Below are positions 1 to 9,043 of a stretch of DNA of 64,000 nucleotides, in pieces (position 1 is the stretch's first letter; every line of letters begins with the position of its first letter). The notes under the pieces were generated by a model. The model was given only the letters and a program-made list of their open reading frames with translations, did no database searches and was not told where the DNA came from. A program made the position numbers and the translations under genes. Origin of the DNA: Acidobacteriota bacterium (GTDB lineage: Bacteria; Acidobacteriota; Thermoanaerobaculia; Multivoradales; J023); NCBI GenBank assembly GCA_029263395.1, contig JAJCXO010000154.1:17569-81568 (forward strand). Reading direction: 5' to 3'.

Positions 1-357
1 CATCGTCGTGCGGTCGATGTACTTGGATTCGTCTGGAAAGGTGGCGCGCAAGCCGGGGAAGAGAGGGCCACTGAACGACTTCTCAGCCACTGTGGTCACA
101 ATGGTGTCGACCTCGAACAACTTGGCAGCTTTGGCTAGTCCGACGGTGTTGTTGCGCAGGTTCTCGATCGGTTGCGAACCGACCGCAAACGCCATCTGGC
201 TTTCATGGTCGATCAGGATCAAGGTGTGATCGTCAGGGTTGAGCAGCTGAGCCGCGGCTAGCGACGGATCGTTGTGCGGATTCTGTGCTGCAGCGGCCAA
301 GGGCAAGACGAGGAGCGCAAGGGCAGCGATCGCGATACCGAACTTGGTCTTCTTCAT
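1..357 (-). CDS. Exported YcaC-like cysteine hydrolase (isochorismatase superfamily), 3' end outside window
   Basis: Partial gene of 119 visible codons; the stop lies beyond the window edge. It opens with a Sec-type signal peptide (Lys-rich start, Ala/Leu core, ending near AAAAQ). The next segment looks like YcaC-type hydrolases of the isochorismatase superfamily: LILIDHE carries the conserved catalytic Asp, and the stretch around VDTIVTTV and SGPLFPGL matches the following strand and loop. The catalytic Lys and Cys would lie outside the window. AGGAGA sits about six bases before the ATG, which fixes the start. The family hydrolyses amides or esters of small molecules; the substrate is unknown. 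A signal peptide is unusual for the family and suggests a periplasmic enzyme. It is divergent from the sigma-54 activator at 589, so it could be that regulator's target, but this is inference. Confidence 0.75.
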   Translation of the reverse strand, partial: MKKTKFGIAIAALALLVLPLAAAAQNPHNDPSLAAAQLLNPDDHTLILIDHESQMAFAVGSQPIENLRNNTVGLAKAAKLFEVDTIVTTVAEKSFSGPLFPGLRATFPDESKYIDRTTM

Positions 358-512
358 GATCTTTCTCCTAGGAGAGCTTTGTAAGTGTGCCTGTTGGTTG
401 CGTCAGACAACATCCCTCTTAGCAGGCGACGTGCCAGCTTGACGGCCAGTCCTCAAACACTGAGAACATGAGGCTTGTGCCGACAGCTGGCGTCTGGAAG
501 TCACTGTCGGTT

Positions 513-574
513 GTTTCACTCGTTGCAACGTGAAACGATGAAACGTTTCAACAAGCGTTTCGATAGACGTTTCA
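513..574. promoter_or_regulatory. Cluster of GTTTC/GAAAC inverted repeats around the activator start
   Basis: Six GTTTC or GAAAC half-sites fall within 62 bases. They include GTTTCAC (513-519) paired with GTGAAAC (530-536) around the palindrome CGTTGCAACG, and a perfect 12-bp palindrome TGAAACGTTTCA (539-550). Two further GTTTC copies follow at 557-561 and 569-573. The cluster lies between the divergent hydrolase (start 357) and the activator, just before the activator's best start (GTG 589). This is what an autoregulatory or enhancer site of an NtrC-type activator would look like. If translation began upstream at ATG 538 the same DNA would encode a KRF-rich repeated peptide. Confidence 0.55.
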
Positions 575-588
575 GCAAGGAGGCCCGA

Positions 589-2268
589 GTGAAACCCGTC
601 CGCGAGATCAGCCCCGATCTGCTGCATTTCGAACCCGACAAAGGCTTGGTCGAGTTCGAGGGCTACCGCATGGTGATGCTCTCGGCCTGTGCTCTCGGCG
701 CCCTGCGCCGGGAGCTGATCCAGACTCTCGGCTGGCGGCGGGCACGCGGTCTGATGAAGCGTTTCGGTCACGCGGCCGGGCTCGCCGATGGCCTGGCGCT
801 CGCTGAGCGATTTCCTGACGCCTCGGGGAAGCGCCATATGGACCTTGGACCGGCCCTTCACGCCTTGGAAGGTATCGCCAAGGTGGTGCGGATCCCCGAG
901 TTCACCGAGATTGATCTCGATAACGGGCGCTACCACGTCGAAGCCTATTGGGAGGGCTCGTTCGAGGCTGAGCAGCATCTCGAGTTGTTGGGGCCAAGCG
1001 ACGAGCCGGTATGCTGGACGCTGGTCGGTTATGCCTTGGGCCACTCCTCCGCAGCCGCCGGGCGACCGACAGTTGTTGTCGAAACCGAGTGCCGGGCGAT
1101 GGGGCACGAACGTTGCCGGTTCACCGCCGCCCTCGCCGACGAGATGCCCGACGTCGTAGAGCGTGAGCAGGCCGATTACGCACCGCAGCATCTACCGCAA
1201 GTGTTGGAGGACCTCCATCAGAACTTGAAGCGACACCGGCGCACCTTGCGATCTAAGGAGAAGACGATTGCCCAGCTGCGCTCGGAAGTGGAGAAGATTC
1301 GCCCCCGCGGTCGTTTTGTCGGCGACAGTGCAGCGCTGGCGTCCGCTCTCGATACCGCACAAGCGGTGGCACCTTACGATGCTACTGTCCTGGTGCTGGG
1401 CGAGAGTGGGACCGGCAAAGAGCTCCTGGCCCGCTTCGTCCACGAGCAATCGGTGCGCACCGGTCGAGCGTTCGAGTCGGTCAACTGTAGTGCGCTGCCC
1501 GAGAGCCTGCAAGAAGCGGAGCTGTTCGGCTACGCTAAGGGCGCCTTTACGGGTGCGATTTCCGCCAGCGCCGGAGTGTTCGAGGCTGCTCACCGCGGCA
1601 CACTCTTCCTCGACGAGATCGGCGACCTTGCACTCAGTGCGCAGACCAAGATCCTCCGGGCCCTACAAGAAGGCGAGATCAAACGCCTCGGCGAGAGCCG
1701 TAGACGCCAGCTCGATACCCGCATCATCGCTGCCACCCACCGTGATCTAGAAGCGATGGTGCGCGCCAAGACGTTTCGCGAGGACCTTTTTTATCGCCTC
1801 AGTGTCATGACGATCACCTTGCCACCGCTGCGGCAACGCGGCAACGACGTGCTGCTGCTCGCTGAGCACTTCCTGAGCTTTTACGCCGAGCGTTTCGGTA
1901 AGCAGGTGGAGGGATTCTCCGGCAGAGCCAACCGGGCCTTGGCCAGCCACGCCTGGCCGGGCAACGTTCGTGAACTGGAGAACGTGGTACAGCGCGCCGT
2001 CATCCTGGCCAGGGGAAAGAAGATCGTGTTGGCAGATCTGCCGGATCATCTCGGTTCCGATCCACTGGCCGCGGCTGGTCGCCAGACATCGTCTGCTGGG
2101 GTTGTCGAGGATCCGCCCGTGCTGGCAGACCTGCGGTCGATGGATAACGAGGTCGAGCGCATGCTTCGAGCCTTGGAGTTGGGTGGTGGTAACCGCAACC
2201 GTGCCGCTGGTTTTTTGGGTATCAGCCGAACGACGCTGTGGCGGCGAATGAAAGCTTTGGGGATCTGA
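589..2268 (+). CDS. XylR/DmpR-type sigma-54-dependent transcriptional activator with V4R sensor domain
   Basis: Predicted effector-sensing activator of sigma-54 promoters. Residues ~1-190 resemble the XylR N-terminal plus V4R ligand-binding region (LHFEPDKGLVEFEGYRM, then a GHERCRF-type metal-site end), which in XylR and DmpR binds aromatic compounds. A coiled linker (~205-245) follows. The AAA+ domain has Walker A GESGTGKE (~271), the sigma-54 contact loop GAFTGA (~318), Walker B LFLDEIG (~340) and a WPGNVREL motif. The C-terminus is a Fis-type helix-turn-helix (GNRNRAAGFLGISRTTLWRR). I choose GTG 589 because AAGGAGG stands five bases before it; ATG 538 is in frame but lacks a good ribosome site and lies inside the GTTTC/GAAAC cluster. 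The effector is unknown, since no aromatic catabolic genes lie nearby. Confidence 0.9.
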   Translation: MKPVREISPDLLHFEPDKGLVEFEGYRMVMLSACALGALRRELIQTLGWRRARGLMKRFGHAAGLADGLALAERFPDASGKRHMDLGPALHALEGIAKVVRIPEFTEIDLDNGRYHVEAYWEGSFEAEQHLELLGPSDEPVCWTLVGYALGHSSAAAGRPTVVVETECRAMGHERCRFTAALADEMPDVVEREQADYAPQHLPQVLEDLHQNLKRHRRTLRSKEKTIAQLRSEVEKIRPRGRFVGDSAALASALDTAQAVAPYDATVLVLGESGTGKELLARFVHEQSVRTGRAFESVNCSALPESLQEAELFGYAKGAFTGAISASAGVFEAAHRGTLFLDEIGDLALSAQTKILRALQEGEIKRLGESRRRQLDTRIIAATHRDLEAMVRAKTFREDLFYRLSVMTITLPPLRQRGNDVLLLAEHFLSFYAERFGKQVEGFSGRANRALASHAWPGNVRELENVVQRAVILARGKKIVLADLPDHLGSDPLAAAGRQTSSAGVVEDPPVLADLRSMDNEVERMLRALELGGGNRNRAAGFLGISRTTLWRRMKALGI

Positions 2269-2337
2269 GTTCCGAGTTGAGTGCCCTTTCGTGGGGAGAT
2301 CGAAGGGGAGAGAAAGGAGGGCAACGGTTCGGGCCGC

Positions 2338-3858
2338 TCAGAGCTTCGTGAGTTGTTGGCGTCGAGCTCGCAGAGTGGTCACGAGATCCTCATGGCCCGA
2401 TGAGCGTGCAAAGCTCTCCAACTCGCGCGCACGCAAGACCGCACGAGCCCAGGAGTCGGCACTGCGGCCGGCGATCAATTGATCTAGTAGACGGGTAATC
2501 CGTTGCGAGCCGAGGTCGATTTCGCCGCGTTGGAGGGTCAGTTTGGCTTCGAGAAACTGCAACGATCGGCGACATTCGGCGCGCTGCATCAACCCGACAG
2601 GGTGCTGTAGGAGAGTTGGAGTCAGCGCCACCAGCCGGTCCGTTGCCAGCTCGAAAGCGTCTTCGGCTTCCTGCACCCGACCCAAGGCGATCAGGGCTTC
2701 GCCAGCCAACGCAGCACCGAAGAACGCGCCGGCCGCGTCGGTGTCCTGCTCGCAGCGGCGAGCTACTTGCAGCGCTTCGCTGCTGCTGCCGGCTGACAGC
2801 AAGTACTCGACCCAGGGTGTGCAGTAGAACCCGCCCCGCCAGCCCTTGCCTGCCAAGCTGAAAGTTTCGGCGAAAAGCTCGCCAGCGGCTTGCTGGTCAT
2901 CGAGATGGAGTCTCACGGCGGCCAAGAGTCGCAGGTTGTGACCGAAGTGCCAGTCTTGCTCTAACGCCAAGCCGAGCTCATCGGCTTGTTGCCGATGCAG
3001 CCGGTCGACTCGTTCGAGGATCTCGACCGTTTCGGACCACGCACAGCGACGAGGTAGCAGGTGACCGACCATGTGCCAAGCGTGAGGAATCTGTGGCAGG
3101 CCTTCCGCAAATATCCGGGCGTGCCGTTCGGCCAGTTGATACTGCCCGAGGTTCTCGTAGGCATGGGCTAGGAAGTGGTGGGCGCCCCAATGTTCAGGAT
3201 CGTGCCGCAGCGCGGACGAGAACCAGGCCACGGCGTCGACGTCTCCGCCCTGGCCACGTAGCCACGAACCGGCTTCGGCGGCGGTACCGCGCAGCACCAA
3301 CAGATGCGGGTCGTCGATGTCGATCCGCAGTCGCTGGTCGATGGCGGCGCGGTAGCGAGCTGTTCTGTCGAGGCGCTCGGCGGCCGGTGAAGTCAAGGCT
3401 TCGAATTGCAACACCCCGAACCTGACCCAAGCCTTTTCTCGCGCTGGGCCGTCGACGGCCAGCGCCACAGCACGATCGAGATTGTGGCGTGCCGAGTCGA
3501 AGTCCCCCAGGCTCCATCGTGCCTTGGCGAGACCTAGATAGGCCATGGCCAAGCGATCGTCGAGTTGCAGCGCCTGCTTGAACGAACGCTCGGCCAACAG
3601 CCAGCGGTAGCCAGCCAGCAGCGTAATGCCTTGGTCGTAATAGGCTTGAACAGCTGGCTCTGCCGTCGAGAGAGATTGGTGTAGACGAGGTTCGAACATC
3701 AGGTCGATTGACGCTTGGGCGGCCGCCGGGGGCGTCCCGACGGCGCCAATTATCGGCTCGCTGGCGGCAATTGAGAATCCGTAGACGAGTCCGATCAGCC
3801 AGAACCAGCGGCGCCAGCTGATCGGTATGTCATGGGTCTCGAGCTCAAACTTGTTCAT
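2338..3858 (-). CDS. Exported or membrane-anchored TPR protein
   Basis: About 506 residues. A hydrophobic segment near residues 16-33 (WRRWFWLIGLVYGFSIAA) is a signal peptide or anchor. The rest is helical tetratricopeptide-like repeats, for example AYYDQGITLLAGYRWLLAERSFKQAL followed by LDDRLAMAYLGLAKARWSLGD, continuing to the C-terminus with RXXEC-type helices. TPR proteins are scaffolds for protein contacts; no enzymatic motif is visible. I chose ATG 3858 because it places the hydrophobic segment near the N-terminus. Starts further upstream would run into the preceding gene. It lies 50 bp downstream of the secreted protein at 3909-5330 on the same strand, so co-transcription is likely. The partner and process are unknown. 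Confidence 0.75.
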   Translation of the reverse strand: MNKFELETHDIPISWRRWFWLIGLVYGFSIAASEPIIGAVGTPPAAAQASIDLMFEPRLHQSLSTAEPAVQAYYDQGITLLAGYRWLLAERSFKQALQLDDRLAMAYLGLAKARWSLGDFDSARHNLDRAVALAVDGPAREKAWVRFGVLQFEALTSPAAERLDRTARYRAAIDQRLRIDIDDPHLLVLRGTAAEAGSWLRGQGGDVDAVAWFSSALRHDPEHWGAHHFLAHAYENLGQYQLAERHARIFAEGLPQIPHAWHMVGHLLPRRCAWSETVEILERVDRLHRQQADELGLALEQDWHFGHNLRLLAAVRLHLDDQQAAGELFAETFSLAGKGWRGGFYCTPWVEYLLSAGSSSEALQVARRCEQDTDAAGAFFGAALAGEALIALGRVQEAEDAFELATDRLVALTPTLLQHPVGLMQRAECRRSLQFLEAKLTLQRGEIDLGSQRITRLLDQLIAGRSADSWARAVLRARELESFARSSGHEDLVTTLRARRQQLTKL

Positions 3859-3908
3859 GAGACTCCGGAAACCTCTCCAGGTACGGGATTGCCCACAAGT
3901 TGGCGGAC

Positions 3909-5330
3909 TCAGGTACACATAGGAGGTGGAATGATGGTGCAAGTATGCGACGTCGAGTCGCTCATGTTCGCTTTCCATAATGCATTTGTGGCCGCGCCGA
4001 ACGTGACGCTCTGGCCTGCAATGGATACGTTTACCCCCACCGAACCGCAAACAAAGACGATGCATTCTTTGACGGCACATTGCATGCCAGCTGTACAGGT
4101 CGCAATCTTGCTCGCAGTTGAACTCTTCTGGTCGAGGACCTTGTATTCCTTGTGGCCAGTCACCAGAAGGCCCTCATAAGTCCCACCGTCGTTACAGCCA
4201 TTGTTGTAAATCAGAGGTTGGCAGCTGACGTCACAGTTTTCGTGGCAAGTAAATCTAGAAATCAAGTCGAAAGCGGCTAGATGATTGCCCGTAGCATGAC
4301 CGGTTGAGTCTCTTAGGTATTGGAAAGGTGACAGTTTGTCAACGACCTCCGTGCGACACCTGATGATGGGATCAATATCTCCTGGGTCCCTGAGTTTGAG
4401 CTCGATGTCGACCCCAGCTTTCCCCTTGATGGATTTGTTCCAACCACCGCCGAGGCCGGCCGAAGGTTGCCGTTGCATATCAGCCCGAAACGCCTCGAAC
4501 GATTTGTGTGGCGTTGAGAGTGTACCCTCGGACACGAACTGGCCGACGCTCTCGAAGACTCGGTCTTGCAAGTTGGCAAGCACTTGCCCGTCAGGCCCCA
4601 GCTCCCATAGAGCAACGGCGCGATAGCTTACCGTGTCCGCCTCATACTGGAGCGTCGCCTGGTAGGTGGTCAAGGCGCGAATCGCATCGGCATTGCCGCC
4701 TTCGAAGCTTTCCGAGTCGACGGGTGCTTTCAAGGATTTTTCCATGCTGTTGGACTCGGCGCGCGGGTGGCTCGCATAGAGTCCCAGCGCCTGTTCTACG
4801 GTCAGTTCAGTGAGCCCTTTTTCCGCCAAAGTGCTCTTGATCTCAGATTTTGTTTCCCAAGCAACTTCTCGGTGGGAGCGTACGGTTTTCTGGCCGTCTT
4901 GCTCGACTACAAAGTCAGTACGTTGCCCCCGGAGCTTGCGGCCATCGGGCCGCGAGATCATGTCGCTCCATAGCGTCTCGTCGAACGCTTCCGGATAAAG
5001 CGTTCTAAAGTCAGATAGCTCGACATGCATGGTGTAACCTGAATCGCGTATCTTCTCGGCTGCAACTTCGTACATCTCTTCGATCACCGCGCGTTCGTCG
5101 ATCTGCCGCGCTAGCTCGTCGTCTTGCTCGCCATGAAAAAGAATCATTTCTGGTGCCTTGGGTAGAAAGGATTTTTCCGACTCTTGAGCCGCAATTCCTC
5201 CCGGCCCCAACATCATCAGTAGGATCAGCAGGCGAGTTATGGCCTGGGTTGTGCTTGGCGTGTGGCTGCCAACGTCGGAGGGTTGCATGTTGGCAAACCC
5301 TTTGCCGGTGGTGTTCTGGCGTGATCTCAT
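3909..5330 (-). CDS. Secreted protein of unknown function with Cys-rich C-terminal region
   Basis: 473 residues. An N-terminal signal segment (ITRLLILLMMLGPGGIAAQ, ~residues 32-50) predicts export. The middle (~60-330) is charged and mixed helical/strand with no motif I recognise. The last ~150 residues contain at least 13 cysteines (CRTEVV, CHENCDVSC, NNGCNDGG, CTAGMQC, CIVFVCG, ending PPPMCT), which suggests disulfide bonding in an oxidising compartment. AGGAG lies seven bases before ATG 5330. The gene precedes the TPR gene at 2338-3858 by 50 bp and follows the CHAT operon by 345 bp on the same strand. It could be a substrate or accessory protein of that operon, but nothing in the sequence shows it. 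Confidence 0.65.
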   Translation of the reverse strand: MRSRQNTTGKGFANMQPSDVGSHTPSTTQAITRLLILLMMLGPGGIAAQESEKSFLPKAPEMILFHGEQDDELARQIDERAVIEEMYEVAAEKIRDSGYTMHVELSDFRTLYPEAFDETLWSDMISRPDGRKLRGQRTDFVVEQDGQKTVRSHREVAWETKSEIKSTLAEKGLTELTVEQALGLYASHPRAESNSMEKSLKAPVDSESFEGGNADAIRALTTYQATLQYEADTVSYRAVALWELGPDGQVLANLQDRVFESVGQFVSEGTLSTPHKSFEAFRADMQRQPSAGLGGGWNKSIKGKAGVDIELKLRDPGDIDPIIRCRTEVVDKLSPFQYLRDSTGHATGNHLAAFDLISRFTCHENCDVSCQPLIYNNGCNDGGTYEGLLVTGHKEYKVLDQKSSTASKIATCTAGMQCAVKECIVFVCGSVGVNVSIAGQSVTFGAATNALWKANMSDSTSHTCTIIPPPMCT

Positions 5331-5674
5331 TCCTCAGCTCCTGTTCGAGTCGTTGACGATCGCGGGGCGGTGATGACGTTTGGTGATGAAAACCTTTCTG
5401 GCAACGTACAGCCGACCTCTGATGACTGGTCCTCGCTGGTTTCGCGTCGGGATCTAGTTGCCGAGTCCGGCCGCCGAGAGGCCTCTCACCCCGTCATGTG
5501 TCTCGTGTTAACGAGCGGTTGAGGCGGTTTGGGCCACTTTGGGAGAGACTGCCGACAGGTGAGGACGGATGGTCGTCTCGCTGCCGTACGCTGGTCAAAT
5601 ACTTCAGCTTCAGCAGGCGACCGCGAGCCGCTAATCATCGGCGCGCTCTAAGCGACCAGGGAGCGTGGCGAGGG
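5331..5674. other. Intergenic region, 344 bp, no gene seen
   Basis: Lies between the CHAT gene stop (minus strand) and the start of the secreted Cys-rich gene. It must hold that gene's promoter if it is not read through from the CHAT operon. I see no convincing coding frame with a ribosome site and no strong hairpin with a T-run. Confidence 0.5.
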
Positions 5675-8600
5675 CTACTGCCAGTCGCCGTAAAGTTGGA
5701 ATCCAGCCCAATGTAATGGTAGTGAAGCGTCGACGGAGCGTTCGATCCCTCCCATCCCGACCACGGAAACCTGGCTCGTCAACAGATCGAGTTGCGCAGC
5801 TCGCAAGGCGTCTACCTTGGTCTCGCCGCTGCGCAAGTGGTGATAAAAGCGTACGACGAGCGCCTGGGTGTGGAGGTCGGAGACTTGCCACAGGGCTGCC
5901 GCCACACTGCGGGCTCCGGCAATCTGGAAGGCTCGGGTCAGACCGATCAAACCCTCGCCGGCAAGCTCTTTTCCTAGTCCGGTGCGACACGCTGAAAGCA
6001 TGACCAGATCGGCATCGAGTCGGACGCTCTCGAAAATCTCCCAAGCTTGCAGTAAGCCATTGTCCCCGCCAAAGCCAACGCTAGCCGAGACGTCTTTGGG
6101 TTGGCTGAGCACCAGAGCCGAATCGAGAGGGGAATGGGCGTCGAGTAAACCATGCACAGCAAAATGAACCAGCTGGGTGTTGCGAGGCAGCGACTTGACT
6201 TCCTCTTCGATGGCACTCCGGCCGATGAAGGCTTTCGAACGCGGGAAAAGGTTGGCGATTCTCTCGACCTCGAAGCGGCTGGCCGGTAATGGGTTCATCT
6301 CGAGACCACGTCGGATCGCCGAGCGCCAAGCCACCGGGGGCTTGCCTGAACCATAGTCTGGGTCGCCAAAGGCTGCCAAGGTCCATTGCGAGATTGGCTT
6401 CCGATTGGTCGGCCGAGCGGCAGTCAGTTGGTCATGGACGGTAGCCGACAAGGCCAGGTAGACGGCCTTCGATTCGATCAAGTACCGAACCGGCTCACCT
6501 TCAGGAGATTGGACAAGTGCCGCCCACGGCAAGTGGTGCAGCGGCCCGTCGGCAAGAACCAACAGGCGGTCGGCTTCATCGATTGTTGTCGCCAGTGGTA
6601 CGAGGAGTTGCCGGTACAAGGTCCGTAACAGACTCTCGGCCCGTCGCTGGCGGCGTTGTCCGGCTGCTGAGCTGCCGGTGCCACTGATCAAGCGGTTCAG
6701 CAGGTCGATCTGATTCCTCAGCACAGGCTCTGGTGGGATCGGCGCGGTCCGTAGCCTGCCGTCTTTGGACAACGCAAACACTTGGCCACCGGAGGCAGCA
6801 CTTTGAAACGAAAGCAGAAGCGTGCCGTGGTCGAGGGTCCGCGCCGCCTGTTCCAAATTTAGAGCTTGCTTCGGGCGCGCTGCGAGGTATTTCGGCGACA
6901 AGCGTTGCAATTCGAGGCTGAGACGTTCGTAGCGACGTCGCAAGCGGTCGAGCTCGTGGATCAGTGCCGGGTCTGGGCTCGGTGCAATGCGGATCTGCTC
7001 TTGGACTCGTTCATACTGAACCGCGAGATCTCGACGTTGATCCACAAGCTCCGGCGACAGCTCATCGCTGAGTAGGTCGCGACCGGCAAGCAGCTCGAGA
7101 AAACCGCGAGCACGGGAACGCTCGACGATGTCGAAGGCTTCGACCGGACGCTCCTGAGCAAGCAGCAACGCAGCATACTCATCATAGGCCGTTTTGGCGT
7201 TGGCTCGATAATGAGACCTCTGCAGCTCGGTTCCTCCGAGCCGGCCGATCTGCGACTCGAGAGCAGCCAGAGATTGTTGGTAAAACTGTGCTGCGACCTC
7301 AGGCGCTTTGTCTCGCCACGCACGGCCTAAACCCCTCAAGGTTGCTGCCTCTAAGGCGCTGTGGGGAGCAAGGCGCTGACGGATTTTCAGCGCCTTGTCG
7401 AGAGACTCGATTGCAGCCTCAATCCTGCCTGGCGATGCCAGGTCGAGCTCCCCTAACAGGTGATGGCTTTCTGAGGTTCGCAGACCCTCCGGAGCGATAG
7501 CAGTCTGGCGGTCCCTCGCTTTGAGCGCCAGCTCCCGGGCTTTTCCCAGCTCGCCTTGCCGCCGAGCGATTTCGGCAAGTTGTAACAGGCTGTCGGCCAG
7601 TTCCGGATTGGCCGGGGCGAGTGCCAGGCGAATCTCGTGAGATTCGGTGGTCAGTGTGAGTGCATCGTCCAACGTGCCTCTGGCCAAGGCCAAGGCTGCG
7701 AGGCGATGGAGTCCGAAGGCGGTGTCTAGACTCTGTGGCGCCAATCTACGATAGATCTCTATCATGCGTCGATAGTGCTCTTCAGCCCAGGCCAAGTCTC
7801 CCCGGTCCTGGGCGATGGCGCCCATGGTGTCCAGTGCCAGAGCCATCTCGTGGCTCACCGGGGCAGCGTCGCTGAGTATCGTTATCGACTGTTCCGCTAG
7901 CTTCTCGCCTTCGACCAATTGTCCACGTTGTCGGTGGCACTCGGCGAGATTATTGAGCGCCACGGCAACGAACCTGCTGTTCGGGTCCAGCTGTTCGGCA
8001 ATTGCCAGGGACCGACGAAAATGACCCTCCGCCATGCTCATCAAGCCGCGGTCGTGAGCGGCAATCCCGAGATTGTTGAAGGTTTCGCTTTCGAACCTCG
8101 ATCCTGGAGCTAGCTGTCGGTAGAGGGGTGCCAGTTGCTTCCATGCAGCTTCCGCGGCATCCAACTCTCCCTGCTGGCGCGCAACATGGCCAAGGCCGCT
8201 CAAGGCGGTTGCCTTCAGCATACTCCGCGGAGCCGATTGATCTAGCTGCTCGGAAGCCTCTTTGAATCGAACTTGTGCCGACTCCAGCCTGCCACTACCG
8301 AGATCCAGGATACCGAGCCAGTTCTGCCAGTAGGCTTGCAGAAGCGACCCGAGGTTGTTGGAGCGAATCGTCTCGAGACCCTGGATGATCCTGGCCGAGC
8401 TTGTCTCGAAGTCCCCAGTGTGTTTCAACGCCGCGCTCAAACGCTCGAGTACGTAAAGTTGATCGAGAGGATCGGGCAGCACATCCAGCAACTGGGCCAA
8501 GTCATCCTCGGTGGCCCCCGCATTCCCAAAGCGAATCTGGGTATCGAGAATTTCGGCGGCCCACCAGGCTTGCAGGCCGGGCTCCGAGGAGGAGAGCTTG

Positions 8601-9043
8601 TGGTGTTGGCGCCAGGCGTGCAGTACGGCTAGCGGCGTCTCGGATCTCTTCGAACGGCCATCGCGGTAGGCGGTGAGGGCTTCAGGTGTCAGCTGGGGTC
8701 GCAGCTCGACTCGCCACGGCCCATCGCCGAGTTCCAGCCAGAACGTCTGGTCGTCGCGCTGTACTTCCAGCTCGACGGGCTGCCGGGGGATCTCGGCTCG
8801 TTTGAGCCACCAGAAGTCAGTTGGTCGAGCGAGCTGGCCGGTAGTTGTCGTCTGCGTCTCGCTCCGCCGTCGCCATCTCGACAGGACATCTCCCGGGAGC
8901 AAACCTGGCGCTGCTTCTGGAGACACCGTTTCGACGACAATTGCGGTGCCTTCGGCGCTCGACCCTAACGTCACCATCGATCCACCCCCGAAGACGACCG
9001 CGGCGATCAAGATCCGACTCCAGCGGTAGCCGAAACCGCTCAT
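5675..9043 (-). CDS. Exported TPR-CHAT protein (caspase-like peptidase domain)
   Basis: 1122 residues. The N-terminus has a signal peptide (RILIAAVVFGGGSMVTLGSS) and then a short PDZ-like segment (VVETVSPEAAPGLLPGDVLSRW). Residues ~115-640 are many tetratricopeptide repeats (for example ALSGLGHVARQQGELDAAEA and FNNLGIAAHDRGLMSMAEGH). The C-terminal ~350 residues are a CHAT domain: the HFAVHG block gives the catalytic His at ~963 and LSACRTG the catalytic Cys at ~1019, followed by GLTRAFQIAGARSVAAALW. CHAT domains are caspase-family cysteine peptidases, and both catalytic residues are intact. The start overlaps the stop of the upstream gene by four bases, so it is translated as part of the three-gene operon 5675-11326. 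The signal peptide suggests periplasmic action. The substrate is unknown; the neighbouring membrane protein is the obvious candidate. Confidence 0.88.
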   Translation of the reverse strand: MSGFGYRWSRILIAAVVFGGGSMVTLGSSAEGTAIVVETVSPEAAPGLLPGDVLSRWRRRSETQTTTTGQLARPTDFWWLKRAEIPRQPVELEVQRDDQTFWLELGDGPWRVELRPQLTPEALTAYRDGRSKRSETPLAVLHAWRQHHKLSSSEPGLQAWWAAEILDTQIRFGNAGATEDDLAQLLDVLPDPLDQLYVLERLSAALKHTGDFETSSARIIQGLETIRSNNLGSLLQAYWQNWLGILDLGSGRLESAQVRFKEASEQLDQSAPRSMLKATALSGLGHVARQQGELDAAEAAWKQLAPLYRQLAPGSRFESETFNNLGIAAHDRGLMSMAEGHFRRSLAIAEQLDPNSRFVAVALNNLAECHRQRGQLVEGEKLAEQSITILSDAAPVSHEMALALDTMGAIAQDRGDLAWAEEHYRRMIEIYRRLAPQSLDTAFGLHRLAALALARGTLDDALTLTTESHEIRLALAPANPELADSLLQLAEIARRQGELGKARELALKARDRQTAIAPEGLRTSESHHLLGELDLASPGRIEAAIESLDKALKIRQRLAPHSALEAATLRGLGRAWRDKAPEVAAQFYQQSLAALESQIGRLGGTELQRSHYRANAKTAYDEYAALLLAQERPVEAFDIVERSRARGFLELLAGRDLLSDELSPELVDQRRDLAVQYERVQEQIRIAPSPDPALIHELDRLRRRYERLSLELQRLSPKYLAARPKQALNLEQAARTLDHGTLLLSFQSAASGGQVFALSKDGRLRTAPIPPEPVLRNQIDLLNRLISGTGSSAAGQRRQRRAESLLRTLYRQLLVPLATTIDEADRLLVLADGPLHHLPWAALVQSPEGEPVRYLIESKAVYLALSATVHDQLTAARPTNRKPISQWTLAAFGDPDYGSGKPPVAWRSAIRRGLEMNPLPASRFEVERIANLFPRSKAFIGRSAIEEEVKSLPRNTQLVHFAVHGLLDAHSPLDSALVLSQPKDVSASVGFGGDNGLLQAWEIFESVRLDADLVMLSACRTGLGKELAGEGLIGLTRAFQIAGARSVAAALWQVSDLHTQALVVRFYHHLRSGETKVDALRAAQLDLLTSQVSVVGMGGIERSVDASLPLHWAGFQLYGDWQ

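Noticed and set aside
403..1191. 262-codon minus-strand frame opposite the sigma-54 activator
   Set aside because: Entirely within the activator's coding sequence, no recognisable domain or ribosome site.
5675..9043. Component of a type III-E CRISPR system (Csx29)
   Set aside because: No Cas7-11 gene or repeats nearby and the protein carries a signal peptide; only the TPR-CHAT architecture is shared.
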